A DNA stretch of 17,149 bases from an uncultured Clostridia bacterium (GTDB lineage Bacteria > Bacillota > Clostridia > Christensenellales > UBA1242): the NCBI GenBank assembly GCA_904397185.1, contig CAJFOL010000069.1, positions 1 through 17,149 of the forward strand. The letters run 5' to 3'. The notes under the pieces were generated by a model, which was not told where the DNA came from, searched no databases, and worked only from the letters and a program-made list of their open reading frames with translations. A program made the translations under genes and the position numbers. Shown piece after piece: positions 1-6,964 of this stretch. Each line of letters opens with the position of its first letter. Positions within the stretch are counted from its first letter, which is position 1.

Positions 1-146
1 TCAAAAGGTTGTCCAGGGCTTATTATAGTGTCATTTTTGTTATAATTTCTAAACTTTATCTTGAGACAAAATGCAAGGGCTTGCATATCATTTTCGCTGA
101 TTTCTCCAAAAATTTTTGTCTTCTTAATTTCTGAAAAATTTTCCAT
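1..146 (-). CDS. N-terminus of a Crp/Fnr-family transcription regulator (partial, runs off the left edge)
   Basis: An open frame begins at the ATG at 146-144 on the minus strand and stays open to the window edge (48 codons). A GAGG lies 7-10 nt upstream of the ATG, so this start is well placed. The peptide begins MENFSEIKKTKIFGEISEND and continues with a stretch of the type ALAFCLKIKFRNYNKNDTII-SPGQPF. The order 'F-x-x-hydrophobic, LF/IF-G-I-S-E-x-D, C-L, basic-aromatic, K-N/G-D/E-x-I, P-G' is the usual opening of the cyclic-nucleotide-binding-like sensor domain in Crp/Fnr proteins. The sensor beta-roll and DNA-binding helix lie outside the window, so ligand and target cannot be read. It is divergent from nrdD, and a perfect 6-4-6 palindrome of Crp/Fnr geometry (160-175) lies 14 nt upstream of its start, which would suit autoregulation. 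Another cNMP-binding-domain protein cannot be excluded. Confidence 0.7.
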   Translation of the reverse strand, partial: MENFSEIKKTKIFGEISENDMQALAFCLKIKFRNYNKNDTIISPGQPF

Positions 147-159
147 AAATACCTCGAAA

Positions 160-175
160 TGTTGTAAAAACAACA
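160..175. promoter_or_regulatory. Candidate Crp/Fnr-type operator, palindrome TGTTGT-AAAA-ACAACA
   Basis: The two 6-bp arms are exact inverted repeats with a 4-bp spacer, which includes the 5-N4-5 layout of FNR-type sites. The centre (167.5) is at -41.5 relative to a start predicted at 209 from the TATAAT at 197-202. That is the class II activator position. It lies in the divergent region between the Crp/Fnr-like gene and nrdD. The sequence is seen; the role is inferred. Confidence 0.55.
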
Positions 176-196
176 CAATTTATATGAAAAGTGTAG

Positions 197-202
197 TATA
201 AT
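197..202 (+). promoter_or_regulatory. nrdD promoter -10 element (TATAAT) without a recognisable -35
   Basis: A perfect TATAAT lies here. At spacings of 16, 17 or 18 bp the hexamers upstream match TTGACA at only one position, so the promoter looks activator-dependent. The predicted start is about 209, giving a leader of about 73 nt to the ATG at 282, unlike the very short leaders elsewhere in the window. Confidence 0.5.
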
Positions 203-209
203 GCGTCTA

Positions 210-267
210 TAAAGTCAAGAAAAGCGAGAAAATTATCAAAAAATTTTATTTTCACTTTTAGACTTTA
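210..267 (+). promoter_or_regulatory. Imperfect stem-loop filling the nrdD 5' leader
   Basis: TAAAGTC (210-216) pairs with GACTTTA (261-267), AAAAG (220-224) with CTTTT (255-259), and GAAAAT (228-233) with ATTTTC (248-253), leaving a 14-nt loop. The fold would begin at the predicted 5' end (about 209) and stop 2 nt before the AGGAGG at 270-275, so the binding site stays free. It could be an RNA-stabilising 5' hairpin. The stems are AT-rich and hence weak; no known riboswitch is recognised. Confidence 0.35.
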
Positions 268-281
268 CTAGGAGGAAAAAT

Positions 282-2447
282 ATGAAAATTATCAAGCGAA
301 ATGGTCAAGAGATGACTTTTGACAACTCTAAAATCAAGAATGCCATAATAAAGGCTAATCTTTCAGTAGACGACATTTCAAAGAGACTCAGTGACGAGCA
401 GATTGACAAGATAGTTTCAAAGGTTACTGGCGAATGCGAGGCTATGGGAAGGGCTGTCGGAGTTGAGGAAATTCAAGATTTTGTAGAATTTGGCATTATG
501 GAACAAGGTGCTTTTGAAGTTGCCAAAAACTATATCACCTACCGTTATGTACGTCAACTTGCAAGACAGGTCAACACTACTGACCAAAAGATTTTCTCTT
601 TAATCGACTGCCAAAACGAGGAGGTTAAACAAGAAAACTCGAACAAAAACCCTACTGTCAACAGTGTTCAACGTGACTATATGGCTGGAGAGGTAAGCAA
701 GGACCTTACAAAGAGATTTTTACTTCCAGAACATATTTGGAAGGCACATGAGGAAGGGCTTATTCACTTCCATGATGCAGACTATTTCGCTCAGAGGATG
801 CACAACTGCGACCTTGTAAATCTTGAAGACATGCTTCAAAACGGCACAGTTATATCCAATACACTGATTGAAAAACCACACTCATTCTCGACCGCTTGCA
901 ATATTGCAACTCAAATTGTCGCACAAGTTGCATCAAGTCAATACGGCGGACAAAGTATAAGCCTTGCCCACCTTGCACCTTTTGTCGATGTAAGCCGTCA
1001 AAAGATAAGAAAGGAAGTTGAGGCAGAACTTAAAGAGGCTTGCGGTAATGCTGACCCTGAAATGGTAAACAAGATTGCAGAAAAGAGAGTCCGAGCAGAG
1101 ATTAATCGTGGTGTACAGACCATTCAATACCAAGTCATCACCCTTATGACAACAAACGGTCAAGCACCATTTGTAACAGAATTCTTATATCTTGGCGAGG
1201 CTAAGAATGAGCGAGAGAAAGAGGACCTTGCTCTTATCATCGAAGAGACCTTAAAACAACGTTACGAAGGGGTTAAGAATGAAAAAGGTGTGGCTATTAC
1301 TCCTGCTTTCCCTAAGATTATTTACGTGCTTGAAGAGGATAATATCCACCCAGAGAGCAAATATTACTACCTGACCGAACTTGCAGCAAAATGTACTGCA
1401 AAACGTCTCGTACCTGACTACATCTCTGAAAAGAAGATGAAGGAACTCAAGGAAGGAAACTGTTTTCCTGTCATGGGTTGTCGAAGCGCTTTGTCTCCTT
1501 GGAAAGACGAGAACGGCAACTATAAATTCTACGGAAGATTTAATCAAGGTGTTGTAACTATCAACCTTGTAGACGTTGCTCTGTCAAGTGATGGTGACAT
1601 GAAGAAGTTTTGGAAGATACTTGACGAGAGATTAAACCTTTGCTACGAAGCACTTATGTGCAGACACAATAGACTTAAAGGCACACTCTCTGATGCCGCT
1701 CCAATCCTTTGGCAACACGGAGCCATTGCAAGACTTAAACCAGGCGAAAAAATAGACAAACTGCTCTACGGCGGTTATTCTACCATATCTCTTGGCTATG
1801 CAGGACTATATGAATGTACTAAGTACATGACAGGCAAATCTCACACCGACCCAAGTGCTACACCATTCGCTCTTGAGGTTATGCAAAGAATGAACGATGC
1901 CTGCACAAAGTGGAAGAATGAGACAAATATTGGCTTCTCAATCTACGGAACACCACTTGAAAGCACTACCTACAAGTTTGCAAAATGTCTTCAAAAACGT
2001 TTTGGAATTATTCCAGGAATTACTGATAAGAACTATATCACAAATAGTTACCACGTACACGTAACCGAACATATCAATGCTTTTGATAAACTCAAATTTG
2101 AAAGTCAATTCCAAACACTTTCAACTGGCGGTGCTATAAGTTACGTAGAGGTGCCAAATATGCAAGACAATATTGAGGCTGTACTTAATGTAATCAAATT
2201 CATCTATGACAATATCATGTATGCCGAACTCAACACCAAATCTGACTACTGTCAAGTGTGCGGATACGATGGCGAAATAATGATTGTCGAAGATGAGGAC
2301 GGCAAACTCGTTTGGGAATGCCCTAACTGCCACAATCGTGACCAAACTAAGATGAACGTTGCAAGACGTACCTGCGGATACATTGGCTCTAACTTCTGGA
2401 ACCAAGGAAGAACTCAAGAGATAAAAGATAGAGTACTTCACTTGTAA
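282..2447 (+). CDS. nrdD: Anaerobic (class III) ribonucleoside-triphosphate reductase
   Basis: This glycyl-radical enzyme reduces ribonucleoside triphosphates to deoxyribonucleotides without oxygen, in the cytoplasm. Its 721 residues are normal for the family. Residues 1 to about 95 form an ATP-cone allosteric domain (start MKIIKRNGQE). Cys176 in MHNCDLVNLEDML and Cys400 in MGCRSALSPW fit the active-site cysteine positions of the family. A zinc site is formed by Cys657, Cys660, Cys680 and Cys683 (CQVC, CPNC). The glycyl radical site is Gly699 in RRTCGYIG, 23 residues from the end. AGGAGG at 270-275 lies 6 nt before the ATG. nrdG follows after 119 nt on the same strand. No broken frame or missing key residue was seen. 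Regulation by a Crp/Fnr-type protein is suggested by the upstream palindrome. Confidence 0.97.
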   Translation: MKIIKRNGQEMTFDNSKIKNAIIKANLSVDDISKRLSDEQIDKIVSKVTGECEAMGRAVGVEEIQDFVEFGIMEQGAFEVAKNYITYRYVRQLARQVNTTDQKIFSLIDCQNEEVKQENSNKNPTVNSVQRDYMAGEVSKDLTKRFLLPEHIWKAHEEGLIHFHDADYFAQRMHNCDLVNLEDMLQNGTVISNTLIEKPHSFSTACNIATQIVAQVASSQYGGQSISLAHLAPFVDVSRQKIRKEVEAELKEACGNADPEMVNKIAEKRVRAEINRGVQTIQYQVITLMTTNGQAPFVTEFLYLGEAKNEREKEDLALIIEETLKQRYEGVKNEKGVAITPAFPKIIYVLEEDNIHPESKYYYLTELAAKCTAKRLVPDYISEKKMKELKEGNCFPVMGCRSALSPWKDENGNYKFYGRFNQGVVTINLVDVALSSDGDMKKFWKILDERLNLCYEALMCRHNRLKGTLSDAAPILWQHGAIARLKPGEKIDKLLYGGYSTISLGYAGLYECTKYMTGKSHTDPSATPFALEVMQRMNDACTKWKNETNIGFSIYGTPLESTTYKFAKCLQKRFGIIPGITDKNYITNSYHVHVTEHINAFDKLKFESQFQTLSTGGAISYVEVPNMQDNIEAVLNVIKFIYDNIMYAELNTKSDYCQVCGYDGEIMIVEDEDGKLVWECPNCHNRDQTKMNVARRTCGYIGSNFWNQGRTQEIKDRVLHL

Positions 2448-2566
2448 TGCTATCTTTTACAAATTTACATAATTTCACATTTTTGACACAATTTTTACTA
2501 TAAAGACTAAAATTTTTACGATTTTTAATCAAATTACATATAAAAAACAAAAATTAAGGGGGAAGT

Positions 2567-3124
2567 ATGTACTACGGGAACATAAAATACTATGACATAG
2601 CAAATGGCGAAGGAGTACGTACCTCCCTTTTTGTCTCTGGTTGTACTCATCACTGCAAGGGCTGTTTTAATGAGGAGACTTGGGATTTTCATTATGGCAA
2701 ACCTTATACAAAGGAAATTGAAGACGAGATAGTCAAGTCACTTGACAAAGATTTCATCAATGGTTTAACTCTCTTAGGTGGCGAACCTATGGAACCTGCA
2801 AATCAAAAGGCACTTTTGCCACTTGTAAAGCGGGTTAAGGAGTTATACAAAGATAAGACCATATGGTGCTACACAGGTTACCTTTTTGACAGCGAACTAC
2901 TCTCTCCAAGTAGAGCCTATGCTCCATGGACACGTGAATTTTTGTCATATATAGATATATTGGTGGACGGTGAATTTAAACTTGCCCTTAAAGATATAAC
3001 CCTTCGATTTAAAGGTTCGTCCAACCAACGAATAATAGACGTGCATAAGAGTTTAAAAGAAGGGAAAGTTGTGCTAAGTCCACTCAACGACAAAAAAGAT
3101 AAGAGTACAATCTATGGGAATTAA
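2567..3124 (+). CDS. nrdG: Anaerobic ribonucleotide reductase activating protein (radical SAM)
   Basis: This is the radical-SAM activase that installs the glycyl radical on NrdD, using a 4Fe-4S cluster and S-adenosylmethionine. The CxxxCxxC cluster motif is CTHHCKGC (Cys26, Cys30, Cys33), and a GGE SAM-binding motif lies in LLGGEPM (71-75). At 185 residues it is slightly longer than many NrdG proteins. An AAGGGGG binding site precedes the ATG. The 119-nt gap after nrdD is AT-rich and contains weak promoter-like hexamers (TTTACG-18-TATAAA ending shortly before the binding site), so nrdG may have extra transcription of its own. It is most simply read as the second gene of nrdDG, closed by the hairpin at 3170-3230. 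Confidence 0.95.
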   Translation: MYYGNIKYYDIANGEGVRTSLFVSGCTHHCKGCFNEETWDFHYGKPYTKEIEDEIVKSLDKDFINGLTLLGGEPMEPANQKALLPLVKRVKELYKDKTIWCYTGYLFDSELLSPSRAYAPWTREFLSYIDILVDGEFKLALKDITLRFKGSSNQRIIDVHKSLKEGKVVLSPLNDKKDKSTIYGN

Positions 3125-3169
3125 ACTATCAAATAATTTAAAATTTCCCAAATAAGTTAATTAAATCAT

Positions 3170-3230
3170 AAAAAATACCCAAGTTATCGAAAATGGTATA
3201 CTTGCCATTTCCAAACTTTGGGTATTTTTT
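3170..3230. terminator. Bidirectional terminator between nrdG and the alpha-oxoamine synthase gene
   Basis: The left arm, reading A6 then TACCCAAGTT (3170-3185), pairs with AACTTTGGGTA then T6 (3214-3230), with one bulged base. Inside is a second short stem, AAATGG/CCATTT. A and T runs flank both sides, so it can end transcription of the two convergent genes. Confidence 0.8.
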
Positions 3231-3296
3231 ATTGATATATTATTGATATATTTTTCAATGTTTTAAAGTCTTTATATAGCCATTAAAGAAATAACT

Positions 3297-4493
3297 TTAA
3301 ATATCCTCTTCTTTCATATCTTTGACTATGTCAATGACCTCCTTAATCTTGGTTGAAGCCTCATCCATAAGTTCTTTTGTATGATTTGCGGTATAACTTG
3401 TCCTGAGAAGGCTTTTGCCAACAGGAGTGGCTGGCGAGATGACAGGGTTGACATACACTCCCCTTTCAAGCAGTAATTTGCAGGCAACAAAGGTTTTAAA
3501 GTCTTGATAGGTGTAGATAGGAATGATAGGTGTCTCGCTGTCAATTATATCCACCCCTTTTTCTTTCAATTTTGTCCTCATGTAAGCACTTATCTCTCTG
3601 AGTCTTTCAACTCGCTCTGGCTCTTGTTTTAAAATATCCAATGCGGTATTTGCACAACATACATTTGCTGGTGTCATGCTGGCACTAAATATGTAAGGTC
3701 TTGAGGTGTGCTTGACAAATTCAACGACTTTTTCATCAGCAGCCATATATCCGCCAAGGCTGGCAAGTGATTTTGAGAATGTGCCCATATAGATGTCAAC
3801 TTCATCTTCAAGTCCATAGTAACTTGCAGTGCCTCGTCCACCCTTTCCAATAACTCCAAGCCCATGTGCATCATCGACCATAACTCTAGCACCATATTTC
3901 TTTGCCAAGGAAACAATCTCTGGGAGTTTACAAATATCACCACCCATACTAAACACACCGTCAGTGACAATAAGTATCCCGCACTCTTTAGGTACGGACT
4001 GAAGTTTTATCTCCAAATCAGCCATATCGGAGTGATTGTATCTCAGCATCTTGCCGTAACTAAGTTTGCATCCATCATAGATGCTCGCATGGTTTTCTTT
4101 ATCGCAAATTACGTAATCATTTCTCCCAACAATCGCCGAAATTATACCAAGATTGCTTTGAAAACCTGTTGAAAAAGTCATAACCTTTTCCTTATTTAAA
4201 AACTCGGCAAGGTCATTCTCAAGTTTGACATGAAGGTCAAGTGTACCATTTAAAAATCGAGAGCCTGAGCAACCACTACCATACTTCTCAAGTGCTTCAA
4301 CACCTGCCTTTATTACTTTCGGGTGATTTGTAAGTGCCAAATAATTGTTTGAGCCAAGCATGATTGTACGCTTGCCTTCCATGTTAACCACAATGTCCTG
4401 CCCTGAAAGCAATTTGTGAAAATAAGGATAAATCCCCTTCTCTTTCACTACGTCATAGATTTGCGTCTTTGCAATTTTGTTAAAAATATCCAT
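3297..4493 (-). CDS. PLP-dependent alpha-oxoamine synthase, serine-palmitoyltransferase-like
   Basis: Enzymes of this family (Kbl, BioF, HemA-type ALAS, SPT) condense an amino acid with an acyl-CoA, losing CO2 except in Kbl. The PLP lysine is Lys241 in GTFSKSLASLGGY. Cofactor-binding residues include Asp207 and His210 in VDDAHG and His135 in the NHAS motif. The 398 residues are the full family length. The N-terminal region has YGSGCSGSRFLNGT. The wording TFSKSxxSxGG, together with 'NDYVICDKENHASI' and 'RPYIFSASMTP', resembles bacterial serine palmitoyltransferase more than BioF (TFGKG-type) or Kbl (TLGKA-type). The substrate is not certain, and no biotin, threonine or sphingolipid gene is nearby. 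A GAGAGGG site precedes the ATG. It lies 339 nt after the M18 gene with a terminator between, so it is probably transcribed alone. Confidence 0.85.
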   Translation of the reverse strand: MDIFNKIAKTQIYDVVKEKGIYPYFHKLLSGQDIVVNMEGKRTIMLGSNNYLALTNHPKVIKAGVEALEKYGSGCSGSRFLNGTLDLHVKLENDLAEFLNKEKVMTFSTGFQSNLGIISAIVGRNDYVICDKENHASIYDGCKLSYGKMLRYNHSDMADLEIKLQSVPKECGILIVTDGVFSMGGDICKLPEIVSLAKKYGARVMVDDAHGLGVIGKGGRGTASYYGLEDEVDIYMGTFSKSLASLGGYMAADEKVVEFVKHTSRPYIFSASMTPANVCCANTALDILKQEPERVERLREISAYMRTKLKEKGVDIIDSETPIIPIYTYQDFKTFVACKLLLERGVYVNPVISPATPVGKSLLRTSYTANHTKELMDEASTKIKEVIDIVKDMKEEDI

Positions 4494-4832
4494 AATTCCC
4501 TCTCTTTTTTATTTTACATTAGCATACATTCAAACAAAAATGCAACCATTTTTTAAATATTTTTTTATTTTTTTAATTTTTATTATATAATTTCTATTCA
4601 CCTTAATTTAAAAGGGCTATCGCTATTTTTTGATATAAAAATTCGTATTCTAACATATCCAAAATAGATAATAAAAAATTGCTATAAGCCTTTATTTATA
4701 CCGCCTATAGCAATTAAATGCGAATTTTTAATAAATTTGACAAAAACTAGAAAAAGTTAGTCAAAATCATAATTTCGGTTTGTATTTTCTATTGACAAGG
4801 TTTTTTAAAGAGGTAAAGCAATTTTATGGCAA
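4494..4832. other. Non-coding stretch between the M18 and alpha-oxoamine synthase genes
   Basis: No credible gene is seen here. It contains the M18 terminator (4677-4715) and a larger inverted repeat around it (4636-4649 with 4717-4730). A minus-strand TATAAT at 4582-4587 is a possible -10 for the downstream synthase, but its -35 is poor. The 4541-4590 part is almost pure A/T. TTGACA occurs on the plus strand at 4737 and 4792, without good -10 partners. Confidence 0.5.
4671..4715 (-). terminator. Rho-independent terminator of the M18 aminopeptidase gene
   Basis: AATTGCTATA (4677-4686) and TATAGCAATT (4706-4715) are exact 10-bp arms around a 19-nt loop. On the minus strand the hairpin is followed by TTTTTT (complement of 4673-4678). 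It lies about 120 nt after the M18 stop codon. Confidence 0.75.
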
Positions 4833-6221
4833 TTACTTCAAAAATGCAAGACTTGCTCTATACATACTATACAAATCTGCTTTTGAGATAAGTTCGTATG
4901 GTGAGTGCATGGATATAACAGGGATACCCATATCGACTGTATCAATGTTTAACTGTGAGATATACTTTGCAACAGTTCCGCCACCGCCTTGGTCAACCTT
5001 GCCAAGTTCTGAAGTTTGCCAAACGACATTTTCTTTAGATAAAATTTGTCTTATCTTGCCTACTGTCTCGGCAGATGCATCTGATGAACCACTTTTTCCA
5101 CCGCTACCTGTAAACTTTGTCATGCAAGCCCCACATGAAATAAGGGCGGTGTTTTTCTTCTCATATACACTTGGGAAATTTGGATCATAGCAACCATCGA
5201 CATCACATGATAGACACATTGACCTTCCTCTCACCTGTCTTGGATTGCAACCTAGTGCCAGTGAAATTTCATCAATTAGGTCTTCAAAAACCTTACTCTT
5301 CATCCCTGTGTTACCTTCACTGCCTATCTCTTCCTTATCGACCAAAATACAAATTGAGGTGTTTTCATTGTCGACTTCAAAGATTGATTCCATGCAAGGA
5401 TAACTGCAACTTCGGTCATCATGCCCATAGCCACCTATAAATGCTCTATCAAAGCCAACATCTCTTGCCTTCATTGCAGGCACGACACATAGTTCGGCAC
5501 TTATAAAGTCATGTTCAGTGATGCCGTATGTGTCATTTAGAATTTTAAGCACATTTAATTTTATCTTATCATTTTCGCTCTTTTCAGGCATTCCACCGAC
5601 TATAACGTTCAGTTGCTCGCCACTTATTATCTCGCTTGCCTTGCCTGACATCTGGGTTTTGCCAAGATGAGGGAGAAGGTCGCTGATATAGAAGACTGGG
5701 TCATCCTCCTTTTCCCCTAAATTGATAACCACCTTTTCGCCGTTCTTCTTTATCACAACACCATGCAAAGAAAGTGGAATCGTTGTCCATTGGTACTTCT
5801 TTATACCGCCATAGTAATGTGTTTTGAAATAGCAAAATCCATCACTTTCATACACTGGCACCTGCTTTAAGTCTATTCTTGGGGCATCGATATGTGCAAC
5901 CACTATTCTTAGCCCGCACTCCTCAATGTTTTTGCTCCCTATCTTAAACAAGGTCACACCTTTGTCTCTATTGACAAAATATCGCTTGTCGCCCTGCTTT
6001 AACTTATCACCAAAGTGGTATTCTTTAAAGCCTTGCTCTTTCGCCCTTGAAATTGCATAGGCTGTGCATTCTCTTTCTGTTTTACACTCGTTTATAAAAG
6101 CCTTATACCTTTCAGCAAAGTCAAATATCCTCTTTTTCTCTTCGTCATCCGCCTTTTCGTAGTAACTTTCCTTTTTATACAAAAGTTCTTGGTAGTTTTT
6201 TGTCTTATCTTTCTCTATCAT
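4833..6221 (-). CDS. M18-family metal aminopeptidase
   Basis: A cytoplasmic binuclear-zinc aminopeptidase of peptidase family M18, which removes N-terminal residues (often acidic) from peptides. It has 462 residues, normal for the family. Motifs, numbered from the chosen start, are AHIDAPR (His110, Asp112), GYGHDDR (Asp268/269), DKEEIGSEG (Glu297/298), SCDVDG (Asp340) and SMHSPYE (His439). The start is the ATG at 6221-6219. An in-frame GTG at 6236 is rejected because the AAGGAGGG at 6233-6226 falls inside those codons, and because the predicted transcription start (about 6232) lies downstream of the GTG. The promoter is TTGACA-17-TAAAAT, close to consensus. The next gene (6349) is divergent. 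It ends in its own hairpin terminator, so it is monocistronic. Substrate preference cannot be read here. Confidence 0.93.
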   Translation of the reverse strand: MIEKDKTKNYQELLYKKESYYEKADDEEKKRIFDFAERYKAFINECKTERECTAYAISRAKEQGFKEYHFGDKLKQGDKRYFVNRDKGVTLFKIGSKNIEECGLRIVVAHIDAPRIDLKQVPVYESDGFCYFKTHYYGGIKKYQWTTIPLSLHGVVIKKNGEKVVINLGEKEDDPVFYISDLLPHLGKTQMSGKASEIISGEQLNVIVGGMPEKSENDKIKLNVLKILNDTYGITEHDFISAELCVVPAMKARDVGFDRAFIGGYGHDDRSCSYPCMESIFEVDNENTSICILVDKEEIGSEGNTGMKSKVFEDLIDEISLALGCNPRQVRGRSMCLSCDVDGCYDPNFPSVYEKKNTALISCGACMTKFTGSGGKSGSSDASAETVGKIRQILSKENVVWQTSELGKVDQGGGGTVAKYISQLNIDTVDMGIPVISMHSPYELISKADLYSMYRASLAFLK

Positions 6222-6238
6222 TACACCCTCCTTCACAC

Positions 6239-6267
6239 ATTTTAACCATTTTAAATAACAATGTCAA
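6239..6267 (-). promoter_or_regulatory. M18 aminopeptidase promoter, TTGACA-17-TAAAAT
   Basis: On the minus strand a perfect -35 (complement of 6262-6267) is followed 17 bp later by TAAAAT (complement of 6239-6244). The predicted start is near 6232, at the edge of the Shine-Dalgarno, giving a leader of about 11 nt. Confidence 0.7.
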
Positions 6268-6302
6268 AAATATATAGGTATTTATTTATTTTTTACATTC
6301 AC

Positions 6303-6332
6303 TTGACTTTTATACTTCAATGTTGTTAATAT
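6303..6332 (+). promoter_or_regulatory. Promoter of the 168-residue protein gene, TTGACT-18-TAATAT
   Basis: The -35 matches 5 of 6 and the -10 matches 4 of 6. The predicted start (about 6339) is the first base of AGGAGGG (6339-6345). It is back-to-back with the M18 promoter. Confidence 0.45.
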
Positions 6333-6348
6333 TATTTTAGGAGGGAAT

Positions 6349-6855
6349 ATGCCAACAATAAATTATTATTTGACACAAATCTGCATTCCAAACGTGTTAA
6401 AAACCGAAAAAAATAAAAAATTTGCCATCGAATCAATCTTTCCCTATCCACAAAATCTTGAATATTTCTTAACGAAGGATATGGTAGAACTCACCTGCAA
6501 AAATTGCAAAATTGAGAAAGTTCCAGAGGTTAAAGTAAGATTTTTGAGCGATTTGGATAGCACTCCTTATTCTATCATCTTCGCTGAGTTTAACAAGGAG
6601 TTTGTCACCCAAAATCTAGATACTGCCATGGTGGCATTTGCAATTAAGGATGACGAAATAAGGTATTTTACCTTTGAGAAAGATGAAAGCATTACAAATA
6701 TAGATGAAAACGGAAATGTAGAAAAAGGCGAAGCATATTATGTCTGCGAAACAGACCTAAATTCTGGTGACCATAAAAATTACGGAAATTGCAAGGGATA
6801 TAACATAAATGTATTCCATGATACCATCTGCAACTTATTAAAAGAGCAGGACTAG
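6349..6855 (+). CDS. Hypothetical protein of 168 residues, family not recognised
   Basis: The frame is well supported: AGGAGGG at 6339-6345 lies 3 nt before the ATG, a promoter-like TTGACT/TAATAT precedes it, and it fills the gap between two real genes. The protein has no signal peptide or membrane segment, so it is probably cytoplasmic. It contains a CKNC pair (Cys50, Cys53) and two more cysteines (Cys133, Cys148), but the spacing is not a clear zinc ribbon. Alternating hydrophobic stretches (for example YSIIFAEF, TAMVAFAIK, EIRYFTFE) suggest a mostly beta fold. No function is proposed. It is followed after 109 nt by the FAD dehydrogenase, which appears to have its own promoter, so co-function is uncertain. 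Confidence 0.8.
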   Translation: MPTINYYLTQICIPNVLKTEKNKKFAIESIFPYPQNLEYFLTKDMVELTCKNCKIEKVPEVKVRFLSDLDSTPYSIIFAEFNKEFVTQNLDTAMVAFAIKDDEIRYFTFEKDESITNIDENGNVEKGEAYYVCETDLNSGDHKNYGNCKGYNINVFHDTICNLLKEQD

Positions 6856-6892
6856 TATTTTATTTTAAATGGTTTTATTCAAAAATACTAGT
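6851..6892. repeat. Perfect 11-bp inverted repeat overlapping the 168-residue gene's stop codon
   Basis: ACTAGTATTTT (6851-6861) and AAAATACTAGT (6882-6892) are exact reverse complements around a 20-nt AT-rich loop. The left arm contains the TAG stop, and the right arm abuts the -35 of the next promoter (6893). Only a short TTTT follows, so it is either a weak terminator or an operator for the downstream gene. Confidence 0.5.
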
Positions 6893-6920
6893 TTTACATA
6901 TACTATTATTCAAATATAAA
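6893..6920 (+). promoter_or_regulatory. Promoter of the FAD-dependent dehydrogenase, TTTACA-16-TATAAA
   Basis: Both hexamers match 5 of 6. The predicted start is about 6927, giving a leader near 38 nt. The -35 begins directly after the 6851-6892 inverted repeat. Confidence 0.5.
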
Positions 6921-6964
6921 ATTTTGTTTGCAAATAAAAAGCAATCAATTTTAAGAGGAGCAAA

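Noticed and set aside
173..219. Possible pair of NrdR boxes upstream of nrdD (ACACAATTTATATG at 173, and CGTCTATAAAGTC about 31 bp on).
   Set aside because: From memory of the NrdR consensus, the first matches only about 11 of 16 and lacks a right half-site; the second matches about 7 of 16. The spacing is right but the sequence is too poor to call.
3231..3251. Tandem ATTGATATAT copies at 3231-3240 and 3242-3251.
   Set aside because: Two short A/T-only copies after a terminator; easily by chance in this composition and with no associated element.
4737..4832. Plus-strand TTGACA hexamers (4737, 4792) as promoters of an antisense RNA into the M18 gene's 3' end.
   Set aside because: No acceptable -10 at 16-18 bp from either hexamer; TTGACA alone is weak evidence.
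6222..6236. Upstream GTG start for the M18 aminopeptidase, adding five residues.
   Set aside because: The codons are the Shine-Dalgarno itself (AAGGAGGG), no binding site precedes the GTG, and the predicted transcript begins downstream of it.
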